This document shows, piece after piece, positions 23,851 to 36,100 of a stretch of 64,000 bases of DNA; positions within the stretch are counted from its first letter, which is position 1; each line of letters opens with the position of its first letter. The position numbers and the translations under genes are program-made. The notes under the pieces were generated by a model. That model saw only the letters and a list, made by a program, of their open reading frames with translations. It had not been told where the DNA came from and did no database searches. Origin of the DNA: Panorpa germanica (Eukaryota > Arthropoda > Insecta > Mecoptera > Panorpidae); assembly GCA_963678705.1 (NCBI GenBank), contig OY783223.1, forward strand, positions 3,782,001 through 3,846,000. The letters run 5' to 3'.

Positions 23851-24682
23851 TAATAGTTAATTTTTGAAAGATTTAAACCGCGCTGTTCTAAAATGATTCC
23901 CTTCACTCTTTTTATCGCAATAATATAAAAGTTTTAATACTGGAATAAGAATAATTTCACAAAAAAACAACCTTCACAAAAAGGACTGAAAGGACCGCTA
24001 TTTGTATGCTAGTTCGCGCTTCGGACCGAAACAATCAGTGGGGTCTACAGTCCCATGAAGTATTACAATTTTATAAAACTAAATATATTATACATAAATA
24101 CAAGACTTTATTATCAATTTCAAACAAAGTCGTTTTAATGATAAAAAATTATATAAAAGGTTTTAAATTAGGGTTAGAATTTAGAATTCTTTTCGGCTTT
24201 GGTATTATATTAATTACACAGGAAAAGTTGGTACCCGTTTTATGAAAAGAAATGATTTTGACAAAAGAATGGAAGTTGTTCTTTTTAAGTTTCTATTTAT
24301 CATATTTTTTAACATACCTTGTTTCTGTTACAGCATATATTGATATGGAAATGGTTATAGGGAACATAACACGTAACTCTTTGTTATATTTAAGAATTCA
24401 GACTGCGTATATTTGTGTTTGCAAAACTCGAAAAGTAGTCGGTCGAATGACTTGAAATTTTAACACCACGTTGCATTCGAACACGCGCGTGTTTCTTTCC
24501 AGTTGATCGTCGTTTATGTTTTTGTGTATGTGTGTTTTATTTACTTTCCCATTCATTTCATATCAGACTAAGCCACAGACGAGCGTCTTTTGGACCTTCT
24601 TTTATTTTAACTTAAGTGGAATACTCTAGTCTTAAATTCTTTATAACTAAAGTACATATTCATAAAATAACTGAATAATCAG
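23851..24682. other. Intergenic, no gene seen
   Basis: Contains two short + strand open frames (24006-24245, 24252-24455) with no recognised motif. A stretch near 24498 (TTTCCAGTTGATCGTCGT, then a TTTTATTTACTTTCCC region) recurs near 45355-45450, so it is repetitive. Confidence 0.35.
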
Positions 24683-25303
24683 AATGGGCTTGTGTCCTAT
24701 GCCTTAATTTCTATAAAAGTGTACTATATATTGATAAAGTGGGTTACTAGAACCTCAAATGTTCAATTATTTTTTAATAACTATTAACAATTAAAAAAGT
24801 CATTTTGTCTCTTTAATTATTAAAGGGATTCAACGTTGTACACATTCCAAGTGCATGTGACATCACAGTCCTTGTGTAAAGTTACCAACCTTTCAGCTCA
24901 TAAATCTCTGCTATATGTATTTATATATCAAAATATCAAATATTATTTACAGTTATTTCGAGGAACAATAAAATTCCAATATTATGTCTGCCTTAACAGG
25001 GTTAAATAAAATAAAAACTTATTATTCTTTGATTTGACTTGATTATTTGAGTACCAACAGCTACAGAACATTACCACAGCACTGACCTACTCAACAAATA
25101 ACTGACGTTAAAATGCATTTAACGTCATACAAATATGGCCGACCATTTCTAGCGCTAAAACTACAATTCAAACTTTTAATTGTTATATCTCCGTCAACAT
25201 TTAGATATTTAATAAAATAGACACGCCAATACACATTTATTAACATCAATTTCAATCAACAATTGAAAAATCGACCACTAAAAAAGGAGGACACAAGCCC
25301 ATT
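24683..25303 (-). mobile_element. A-element, complete (621 bp)
   Basis: Perfect right TIR; left end GGAGGACACAAGCCCATT. About 15 bases in the AACTCCTTATATGTTAGGAG segment are deleted. Confidence 0.87.
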
Positions 25304-25784
25304 ACTTTTATTCGCATGCGCTAATCCCACACTGCTTTTAATAAAGTCTAGTAATATTCAATAATTAAAAATAGGCATCTACCCAACCACATATAAAAAT
25401 TAACCGTGAACGATCACCTTAATGTAAATCTTATTTTTTTGTTTTACCATCAGTAACTGTGTAAAAAACAGTCTTCAAAAAAATGTAATATTTATAAATT
25501 AATAAAATACAAAAAGAAGAAAAGTAAACGTATAAAAATAAAGAAGTGTTTTTTTTATTAAAATGGCAGAATATATACAAGTTTAAGAATATATAAGTAT
25601 ATGATATTATAAAGATACCTTTGCTGGGGGCATGTGTGTTAATTTTTGTAACGTTACCCAATTCTCAACATCCGCCGAGCTGCCAAGGGGCGGCCGGGGC
25701 TGACCCAGTCAGTCAGTCAGTGGTTGCAACACAGGGGCCGATAACCTAAAGACAGACTTCTTTTATTATTTTCATTTATTTATT
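25304..25784. other. Intergenic; GC-rich patch at 25665-25745
   Basis: AT-rich except for a GC-rich patch containing GGGGCGGCCGGGGCTGACCC and a CAGT tandem (CAGTCAGTCAGTCAGTGG). No open frame supports a gene there. Confidence 0.35.
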
Positions 25785-26168
25785 TGCCTTGACTTATATT
25801 CCTCATAGCCACCATCAAACATTTTTTATACATAATTCACATTTTATAATTCTATTTTACAAATTTCTAAATATTTAAATAATTCACTAATTCTAATATC
25901 TAATATATCACTATTCAATTTTGATCTTTCTAAACTATAATTTATGCATTCAAATATAATATGATCCAAAGTTCCTTCTTCACCACATTGACATCTATCG
26001 TCAGATTTAATATTAATTTTGTACAGGTGAGCTGGACAATTACAATGAACTTTTGATTCTGATTATAGTTGATATAATTTTGCGGGACTCATTTCTAAAC
26101 CATCTTTTCTTACTTAAATTTGGATGTAACATATAATAATCTCTTCCTTTTAACTGACTTTTGTTAAT
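25785..26168 (-). pseudogene. Non-LTR retrotransposon 3' end (family 1), second copy
   Basis: Minus-strand relative of 3817-4410. It retains the sequence for [12 protein letters not shown], the knuckle [20 protein letters not shown] and the SLERSKLNS region. It has a small substitution at TGGACAATTACAATGAAC and internal deletions. It is truncated upstream of GRDYYML. Inactive. Confidence 0.75.
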
Positions 26169-27938
26169 TATTCTTTTATTAATATGAATATGAGTGTTTT
26201 ATGCATGAAAAAATTTTAAAGAAGAAATAATACAACAAATAGCTAAGGCCAAATATAACCACAAATGCAAACGAATATAGACAAAAGAGATTAAGGAATA
26301 TCTACGAAAGTAAAGCTATTGGGAATTGAAAAGTAAGGAAACAAAAACTAGGAAGGTAAGGCGAGGATATGCAGTAACGGTAAGAGATTGAGATTGATTC
26401 CATTTTAATATCTTTTTAGAATATAAAATAGTTTTAAGTTAAGTTTAAGTTAAAATATATTGTTTTGTTATGAGGGGTCAGAAATATCTCAACACTGCTT
26501 TCTGCCTCATGAGTTTATAATTAGGTAAATCTATGAATCGAACCTAAAAAGGAATCGCAAAAATCTGACGTCAAACATTGTGTCATCTCAATTAGTTATT
26601 AAAAATCCAAGTCCCCACAAGGATATTACTAGACTAGAAGTAATACGTGTTCCATATGCCTTTTATGAAAGGGTTTTATTTTAAGATAAAAATGCCAATA
26701 TTCCTTTCTTAAAAGTAGTTTTAAAGCTTTATAAATCTGCGATACGATGGTGAATTTTAACTTATTTGTTCCTAAATACATTATAAAAAAATTAGTGCGA
26801 CAGTACTTGCCCATTGTATCGTAGATTTATATAAGTTTATATAAGCATGAGTTACCGCCAAAATTTCGTCATTTAAACTATGCTTATGTTTCTTTTATTA
26901 TATTATATAAATAAGCCTATGATCTTGAATGACATGTATTTAATTTGCAACAGTGTTTCTTTGGCTTTAGGTTGCCAGCACCTGCGTTATGCAAGCGGCC
27001 CGTGGGGTCTTAAAGTTTACTCACAACTGTCGAACGGAAAACCGGTGGGGAACAACAAAGGGAGGAGTCTGGACCCCTTGGCGTTGCGTTGAATGTATTG
27101 TATAACATCAGGGGCCATCAGGCATTGATGCAAACCGCAGAGAATTATATTGTGTTTCAAAAATATCAGAATACTATAGTATATTGCATACAGATTCTCT
27201 TCAGATACTTTTACAAATGTATAGGCAGACATGTTGTCTTTTCTTTTACTACAGGAAATCTAGAATATTAAGAACTCTATTTAGACAGGTTTAACAACAT
27301 CGTATATGTTTGTTACAATCTTCGAGAAGTTCTCCTCGTGATAATGTAATTGCCAAAATATCAATACGAAACTGAAAGTATAATAAATAGGTTTATGTGA
27401 CAGACAATGCGTTACGCCTGGTGCTTCGGCAATATGTATTGCAGTGTTGTTTCAAGGACAAAGGGAGAGTTCGGTAGAATAATGAATTGCTGAGTGTATT
27501 GTTGCGGTTACTCTGGGGGAGGTATAGCTCCAAGCTATTGTCGGTGAATTGTATACTTATAGACTCCACAAGCTGTTTTAAAGTGTGCTACTTTTATAAA
27601 CGCAGTGTGGGGTCCGGCCAGAAAAAGACTAATTTGAAATATCATTATATGTTTTATATAAACTTTAGCCCTGTTGAAAAACAACGACTGAAATGTTCTT
27701 TCGAAAGGAAAGTATTTGATTTTAGTATTTTTAATTTAGAACAAGAACCTATTTTTTATATTGCTAGAAAATTCTAGTTTTTCCAAAAGAATTAAATTTG
27801 GTAAGTGAATTTTATCCACCTTAGTAACTCAACAGTACTGAAGAAAATCTAATATGTCTAAAAATTATTTTAGAAATCATTATCCTTTTTCGGAAAAAGG
27901 AAGGACATTTACTAGATCATATTTTAAATAAAAATAAG
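26169..27938. other. Intergenic, no gene seen; small inverted repeat at about 26727-26878
   Basis: The segment TATAAATCTGCGATAC near 26730 is answered in inverse by GTATCGTAGATTTATA near 26817, then CATGAGTTACCGCC. The same pieces occur near 9965-10025 and 52968-53130, so this is a small repeat. A GC-richer stretch at 26970-27085 and the frame at 27487-27777 have no recognisable protein signature. Confidence 0.4.
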
Positions 27939-28562
27939 AATGGGCTTGTGTCCTTATTTTTTACTGGTCGATTTTTCAATTGTTCATTGAAATTGATGTT
28001 AATAAATGTGTATTGGCGTGTCTATTTTATTAAATATCTAAATATTGACGAAGATATAGTAATTAAAAGTTTGAATTGTAGTTTTAGCGCTAGAAATGGT
28101 CGGCCATATTTGTATGACGTGAAATGCATTTTAACGTCAGTTATTTGTTGAGTAGGTCAATGCTGTGGTTATGTTCTGTAGCTGTTGGTAGTCAAATAAT
28201 CAAGTCAAATCAAAGAATAATAAGTTGTTATTTTATTTAACCCTGCTAAGGCAGACATAATATTGAAATATGATTGTTCCTTTAAATAGCTGTAAATAAT
28301 ATTTGATATTTTGATATTAAATACATATAGCAGAGATTTATGATCTGTAAGGTTTGTAACCTTACACAAGGATTGTGATGTCACATGCACTTGGAATGTG
28401 TACAACGTTGAATCCCTTTAATAATTAAAGAGACAAAATGACTTTTTTAATTGTAAATATCTCCTAACATATAAGGGGTTATTAAAAGATAATTGAACAT
28501 TTGAGGTTCTAGTAACCCACTTTATCAACATATAGTACACTTTTATAGGACACGAGCCGTTT
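27939..28562 (+). mobile_element. A-element, near-complete (624 bp)
   Basis: The left TIR is perfect. At the right end the GAAATTAAGACATA segment is deleted and the TIR has decayed to GGACACGAGCCGTTT. It lies 170 bases from the 3' end of XRCC2. Confidence 0.83.
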
Positions 28563-28733
28563 GTAGTAAAATTATTCAATGTGATACCCGCTTATTTTCA
28601 ATATCAAAATAAAATAAAAATGACCGCCATCTATATTTTAGTAGAAGTATTAATAGAAAGTTACGATGAAATTAGTGTAATAAAAACAAAATTAATCGAA
28701 TACATAAAGTTTTATTGTAAATTATTAGTACAA

Positions 28734-29570
28734 TTACATCCAAATAAAACCATGTTCATTAAAGGAAAACTTCTTCTGTATTTCTCCATGAATGTTTTGT
28801 ATTCTAATATAATGGTCATTGTCAGCTTCCTTCGTTTTTGTTCCAGGTGTTACATTTGTTTGGAGAATCAGCCTGTGGTTAACTTTCTCCAATGTTGGTT
28901 CCTCTGAACATCTTTCATATACCTCAAACTTATTAACTCCTTTTGAAAAAAAATTAGATGGTCTTGTAAAAACAATAACAGTTTTATACTCTTTAGATGC
29001 TAATTGCAAAGATTTTAACACTTTCCTCCAATAGGTGTCCATTTTAATCGTAGATTCCATATTTTCTGCCCAAAAGAAAGCTGAAATACTATCAACAGCT
29101 AATAAACTAATGTGAGAATTGTTTGCCAAAATTCTATCAATTGAATGTAATGTTACGTTAAATTGTTGCGCTTCAAAACAATCTAATATTGTTAAATTCC
29201 GTAAGGCTTGTCTATTAATAGCCTCCATTTCTGTTTGAGATGTAGTATTCCTATTTTGGTTGTTACTTTTAATTACTAAATAATTTAATATAGCAATTAA
29301 TTCCAATAATAAAAAATCATGGTCTGTATTTAAATATAAAACTCCAACATTTTTACCGCCAAATTCTGTAGGTAATATAGATCTCGCTATTATCTCAGTA
29401 ATGAGAACTGTTTTACCGTCGTTTGTTGTATCTCCGATAATTTCTACAACTTCATTAGGAAGCGGTCCACCGTATGGAAAAATTGTTTCATATAAATTAT
29501 TTAATGGTAATCTAGAATTTAATCGATGTAACAATTGAAGTCCGGATTCTGTTTTACATTCACTATCCAT
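28734..29570 (-). CDS. Xrcc2: XRCC2, RAD51 paralogue (homologous recombination repair)
   Basis: XRCC2 belongs to the BCDX2 complex (RAD51B-RAD51C-RAD51D-XRCC2), which assists RAD51 at DNA breaks and stalled forks. Single exon, 278 residues; human XRCC2 is 280. The start is ATG at 29570 (MDSECKTESGLQLLHRL), matching the human N-terminal ESGTELLARL block. An in-frame ATG 24 codons upstream is less likely. Walker A lies at residues 46-54 (GDTTNDGKT), one residue longer than the usual GxxxxGKT spacing. A DFGGKNVGVLYLNTDHDF-like strand and the Walker B-like LLAVDSISAFFW follow. Continuous frame, no stops. Divergent from brm, with about 600 bases between the start codons. Confidence 0.9.
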   Translation of the reverse strand: MDSECKTESGLQLLHRLNSRLPLNNLYETIFPYGGPLPNEVVEIIGDTTNDGKTVLITEIIARSILPTEFGGKNVGVLYLNTDHDFLLLELIAILNYLVIKSNNQNRNTTSQTEMEAINRQALRNLTILDCFEAQQFNVTLHSIDRILANNSHISLLAVDSISAFFWAENMESTIKMDTYWRKVLKSLQLASKEYKTVIVFTRPSNFFSKGVNKFEVYERCSEEPTLEKVNHRLILQTNVTPGTKTKEADNDHYIRIQNIHGEIQKKFSFNEHGFIWM

Positions 29571-30175
29571 TTTAATTATTCTTTCACAATAATTTATCTG
29601 AAAAGTAAATGGTGGATAAACCAGAGATAATAGGATAAACATGGCGGTTCTATAATAGAACTGTAATTTATTGGAAATTATGATATACTTTTAATACTCA
29701 CTTCTTCTACAAAATTTTTTATCCCCTTATAGATTATTTTAATGCTTTTTTATTAAAATAATACTTATTAATAACAGCACCGCAACACTATTTTTTGTGC
29801 TTTGTTCCAAATGCCAAAATACAACTGAATACAACTCTTCTAACTTCATGTGAAATCGTGTTAAAAATGGCTTTGCTGTTCATAAAGGCATTCTGATATT
29901 TTGAAGTGTTTTCGGGCTGCAGTTATTGTGATACTACTGTTTATTTTACCAAACATTACATAAAAACTTTATTGTGATTTATTTAACATATATTTTATGT
30001 TAGGTAGTGTTATAAGTTTAGTGTAATTCTTATTTGACATCTGTCCGGTCAAGCTTTTTGTGGTATTAGTTATGGCTTCGGATTCAAGTTACAAGTGAAT
30101 AAGTTTAGACTTTTTTAAATATATAAATATAAACTCTGTGTAGTGATAAATATAGTGTTAATAAATTATTAAAAT
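29571..30175. promoter_or_regulatory. Shared upstream region of XRCC2 and brm
   Basis: 605 bases separate the two divergent start codons and hold no transposon copy that I can recognise. This suggests a compact bidirectional promoter. No clear TATA box or named motif can be fixed by eye. Confidence 0.5.
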
Positions 30176-33100
30176 ATGGCGAGCCCTTCACCCCAAAATA
30201 GCCCTATGCCTCCACCGCAGGTAACTGAAGTTTCCTTTGTATATTTGCTTGTTATGTAGTTAACCTAACTATTTTGTTTTTTTATTTTAATATTAATGTC
30301 ATTTTCAGAAATACGTTGCCTTTATTAAGTTTCTTGTGGATTTTAGTAATGTAATATTATATTGAAACACGTTACAAAGTTTATTAAACAAGTATAATTG
30401 TTTTAGGCTCCTAGTCCAATGGGTCCTCCAATTCAGAGCCCTGTTCCACCACCATCACCGCACAGTCCTTATAATCAAGGGCCCCCCGGACCTCCTGGAC
30501 CACCTATGGGATCTAATGGGCAACCAGGGGGACCACCACCACATATGCCACCTAATGGAGGTCACATGCCTCCTCATGGTCATGGAATGCCTCCTCATTC
30601 GCATCCACAAAATCCAAATATGCCACCAGGGGGGCATTCGAACATGCCACCAGGAGGACATCCGAATATGCCGCCAGGAGGACATCCAAATATGCCACAG
30701 GGTGGTCATCCTAATATGCCTCCAGGTCCACATTCTGGACATCCTATGCCACCTCAGGGGCCTCCAATGCCCCCAATGGGATCTCCATATCCAATGGGAA
30801 ATCATCCACCAAATTCGGTGAGTTTTTTAAATGTGAATTTCATATTTATACGAGTATAAAATATATAGTACAGTTTTATAAAAATTAACTCCTGGATCAT
30901 TCAATGGTTTAGAAATGGTGTTATTGTGGTTGCATACAAATCAGGCGTGTAACATTATCAGACTTTGTCTCTCCGTCACCAATTCTCTATTAATACAGAA
31001 AATGATTGTTGTATAATAAAGAAAAGTTATATTATTTATTGTATAAATATATTTAATTATGTAGTAATATAATTAATACAAAATTTCCTATAAAATATGA
31101 CACATAATAGATATTTTCTAATCATATTTATTGAGATTTTTAAATTCATGAGATAAATATTCATAAAAATAAGATTATATATTAATCGCTCATATGAGCC
31201 TGGCAGGTTAAGACATGTAAATTAATTCTTTGTACTTGAATTTCTTTTAAATAAATATTTCGCGTTTTCACCATGCAATATTATCAGCCACAAGTAAATA
31301 AGAAATTTATCGTTTTACATAAGTAACTTTTTAAAGTAAAATATTTTATTTATATTTTCTATACTAATATATGAATTAATTCTAATAAAGATATTGATAA
31401 AATTATTAAGATCTAACTTCTTTTTTATATAATACTAGATAGATTTTGAAACTGCAGGATATGTTTATGAAAGACACTATTTGTTAGGACTACAAGATGT
31501 AGTAGATACTGAAATATACAGGATACTTAAGAAAAATATCCTGTGTGTATTATTATATTTATATTTTTGTCATATTAAATATTGATGTTAAATGCAATAT
31601 TTATTTTAACCCTGTGCCGCCACAGTGATTTCACCCCGTTCCTTATCTGCTCTCTTGACGATTTCCACAAATTTTCTAGCCACGGCTTCTGTGCATCCAC
31701 AAATCATTTTTGGCACCATTATGTCAATTTCTGAACCTGTTAAATAGAGAAAAGGTATTACAATGGGCTTGTGTACTCATTTTTTAGTGGTCGATTTTTC
31801 AATTGTTCATTGAAATTGATGTTAATAAATGTGTATTGACGTGTCTATTTTATTTAATATCTAAATGTTGACGGAGATTATAGCAATTAAAAATTTGAAT
31901 TGTAGTTTTAGCTCTGGAAATGGTCAGTCATTTGTATGACGTGAATGCATGTTAACGTCAGTTATTTGTTGAGTAGGTCAGTGCTGTGGTAATGTTTTGT
32001 AGCTGTTAGTAGTCGAAATAATCAAGTCAAGTCAAAGAATAATAAGTTTTTATTTTATTTAACCCTGTTACGGCAGACATAATATTGAAATTTTATTGAT
32101 CCTTGAAATAGCTGTAAATAATATTTGATATTTTGATATATAAATACATATAGCAGAGATTTATGAGCTGTAAGGTTGGTAACCTTACACAAGGATTGTG
32201 ATGTCACATGCACTTGGAATGTGTACAACGTTGAATCACTTTAATAATTAAAGAGACAAAATGACTTTTTTAATTGTTAATATCTCTTAACATATAAGGA
32301 GTTATTAAAAAATAATTGAACATTTGAGGTTCTAGTAACCCACTTTATCAATAAATAGTACACTTTTATAGAAATTAAGACATAGGACACAAGACCATTG
32401 TGATACAGTGTTTTCGTGTTCGATTCTTGAATTTGGTTTGCTGTTTCATTTAACCGATTAAGAGTTATCGCAATAGTTAGTTAACTTGGACAATTAAAGA
32501 GAAATAACGGACCGACCATGTAGAAGAAACTGAATCAGCCTGACGATTTACTGTTATTTCTCTTGAACTGTATTTAATATAAGGTCTTTCAACAAGAGCG
32601 GTCAATTTAAATCAACACAGAAACGTAATATTTCCGTGAAAAGTGGTGATATTTTTATTTTAATCTAAAGTACAAACTCTGAGGTTAGTAATGAAACACA
32701 ATATTTGCCAAATATCACCGAAATATTGCGTTTTTCTATTGATTTAAAATGAGCGCACTTGTTGAAATACCCTATATATAGTGATGCCATCATTAAATAG
32801 CGGTGTGGCTTACATATATGAAGCCACGATACCATAACATACAATTGTTTAAGTTATAGTAATGTAAGATTACATAACAAAAGTTATCTTTCAACATACA
32901 TTTATATTTCTAAAATTAATAAATATTTTTAAGCAGGGTTATATAGTGTTACATATTAAGTTAATATATCGGTGACAAATTTTTTAATGTTTTTTGAATT
33001 TATTTAATAACGTTACGTAATATTATTATTCTTCTTTTAGTCTATTGATTATTTTTTACTTTTTAAATAAATAGAAGCTTTTATTATATATTTTTTTCTT

Positions 33101-36100
33101 TAAATTTGTAAATGATAAATTTAAATTTACAGATTAAAAATATCATCCTTTTTTTATATATTCTAAATAGTAAAATGATATTAAGTATATTTTATTTAAC
33201 CAATAATTAAAATAAGTATTTACCTGATGTGTTTAATACACAACCGCCTGCCTCTTGTATAATTAGCGTCCCCGCTGCTATATCCCACGGCTTTAAGAAA
33301 TCAATATGGTATGCCCCCAAACTACCGCGGGCCACGTACGCCATTGTCAAAGCAGCGCAACCGAATGAACGAATTCTGTAATCAATATACATAATTAATA
33401 ACAAAATTTATAAATAAAATATTGACTTTTATAAATATTTAACAAACCCATGGCATTCGTAAGAAATTCCTCGAAGTCTGGACAGAGTGACGTCACGGCA
33501 ACTTGCAAGAGCTGCAAATGACGTTTCATCAGCTACGATACATTTTTTGAAATCTGAAAATTTTAATTATTTATTTATTTATCATAAATTTATATATAAT
33601 AGGAAGAGATTATTATATGTTACATCCAAATTCAATTAAGAAAAGATGGTTTAGAAACGAGTCCCGCAAAATTATATCAACTATAATCAGAATCAAAAGT
33701 AATCATTGCAAAACTCCAGCTCACCTGTACAAAATTAATATTAAATCTGACGATAGATGTCAATGTGGTGAAGAAGGAACTTTGGATCATATTACGTATA
33801 TTTGAATGCATAAATTATAGTTTAGAAAGATTAAAATTGAATAGCGATATATTAGATGTGATTAAAACTTTTCCTGTTAATACTAAATTTTTGTTAAGTG
33901 ATTCAAAATTAATTAGTGAGTTATTTAGATATTTACCACTAAAAAATCGAAAATCTTGAATATCTTAAATTTGTATGTCACATTTATATAAAGTGTTTTA
34001 CCTTCGGTTCTGTTGGTCCTTAATCTCTTCCCATTAAGGAATGCTCCTTGACCTCTTCTAGCAGTGTACAGCTCTTGTTGGAAAGGATTGTAGATGATCC
34101 CAATCTCCAAAACTTTTTTACACGTCAGCCCAATTGAAATACAACTTATACCTAACCCGTTGACAAAGTTTGAGGTTCCGTCAATGGGGTCGATAATCCA
34201 TGTAGGGGCGTCCGTTAGGGGGGGTATAGTGTTGTTGTTTATGTATGTAGACTCCTCCCCAATAAATCTAAAATTTTAATTAGTTTAACTTGATTGTAAA
34301 ATATATATATCTTTTTTATTAACAGTCCAAATTTCTCAAAATTATTTCAAAAGTAATCATTGTAAAACCCCAGCTCACCTGTATCAAATTAATCTTAAAT
34401 GTGGCGAATTAGGAACTTTAGATCATATAAAGCATAAATTATAGTTTAGAAAGAAGGTTGTACATAAAAAAATAATACATGTGATACCAAACTTTGCAGA
34501 GTTATTCACTGCGCTTTATCTAATACTCACTTATGATCTGGATATTGCCTGCCTATTCCTCCAATTAGAATTTCTTCAATGCGACGGTCATAGTAGGTTA
34601 CCAAATCGAAGTCACTATCTTTTTCTTCTATATTCATGGCCTCCTACAATTATTTAACATATATATGTGTATGTCTATCCGGTTTTTAATGATGTAAAAC
34701 TAATATTTATTGAACGAACAAGTCGATTAAGAAATAAGCTTCCGTTTCTTTGTTTAATTGATATTATTTAGCCTTATTTTTTCTCTTTGGTTTACCTCAA
34801 GGTTATATTCTTGAAAATAATTGTATTTTTATTGTATTACTTTCATTTAATGACATAACAGTAGCCGTGGGCGATTGGCATAGTTGAAAGGAAATAATAA
34901 TATTATGATTTGTAGAGTAGGGTCATGTTTTAAGGCCAATGACAACAAATTTCAACACTTTTCATGAACCCTAGAACCTAGACTTATTTTTTTTACTTTC
35001 AAACTCATAACTCGCGTCTATATAATGGGATGTGTGTCCTATGTCTTAATTTTTATAAAAATGTACCATATATTGATAAAGTGGGTTACTAGAACCTCAA
35101 ATGTTCAATTATTTTTTAATAACTCCTTATATGTGAAGAGATATTAACAATTAAAAAAGTCAGCTTGTCTCTTTAATTATTAAATGGATTCAACGTTGTA
35201 CACATTCCAAGTGCATGTGACATCACAGTCCTTGTGTAAGGTTACCAACCTTACAGCTCATAAATCTCTGCTATATGTATTTATATATCAAAATATCAAA
35301 TATTATTTACAGCTATTTCAAGGAACGATAAAATTTCAATATTATGTCTGCCTTAGCAGGGTTAAATAAAATAAAAACTTATTATTCTTTGATTTGACTT
35401 GATTATTTGACTACCAACAGCTACAGAACATTACCACAGCACTGACCTACTCAACAAATAACCGACGTTAAAATACATTTCACGTCATACAAATATGACT
35501 GACCATTTCTAGCGCTAAAACTACAATTCAAACTTTTAATTGCTATATATCTGTCAATATTTAGATATTTAATAAAATAGACACGCCAATACACAATATT
35601 AACATCAATTTCAATCAACAATTGAAAAATCGACCACTAAAAAATGAGGACACAAGCCCATTAAAAATTCGAATTGTAATTTTAGCGCTACAGATGTCGG
35701 CCATATTTATGACGTAACATGTCTGTACTATTAAGGGTAGGTCAGTTATTTTTTCTATGGATAAGAGTTCTGTGTTGAATATGCTATCTCCTTTACGCTC
35801 TGTTGTATAACAGAGATAGCAACGTTGAATCCCTTTAATAATTAAGGACACAAAATACTATTTTAATTGTTAATATCTCTTAACATATAAGGATTTATTA
35901 AAAAATAATTGAACATTTGAGGTTCTAGTAACCCACTTTATCAATGTATAGTACACTTTTATAGAAATTAAGACATAGGACACAAGCCCATTAGTGAAAA
36001 CATTATTATGTAGTTATCATTTTACTAACTAAAAATATTCTATAAGTAAATTATAGTTTAAATATTATCAACGTACCTCGGTAGCCTCTTTCATTATTTC

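Noticed and set aside
27487-27777. 96-codon + strand frame in the intergenic region
   Set aside because: No domain, codon usage is that of AT-rich spacer, and there is no splice or expression context.
30455-30805. 116-codon minus-strand frame and 101-codon alternative + frame over brm exon 2
   Set aside because: Shadows of the proline/glycine/histidine-rich coding repeat of brm; composition is the antisense or shifted reading of CCA/GGA/CAT codons.
32410-32440. TGTTCGATTC as a possible tRNA B box
   Set aside because: No A box or cloverleaf-forming sequence lies at the right distance; the match is isolated.
33617-33805. Treating the + strand frame here as an extra exon of a host gene
   Set aside because: Its sequence repeats at 3817-4410 and 25785-26168 and has the Cys-His end of a LINE ORF2, so it is a retrotransposon fragment.
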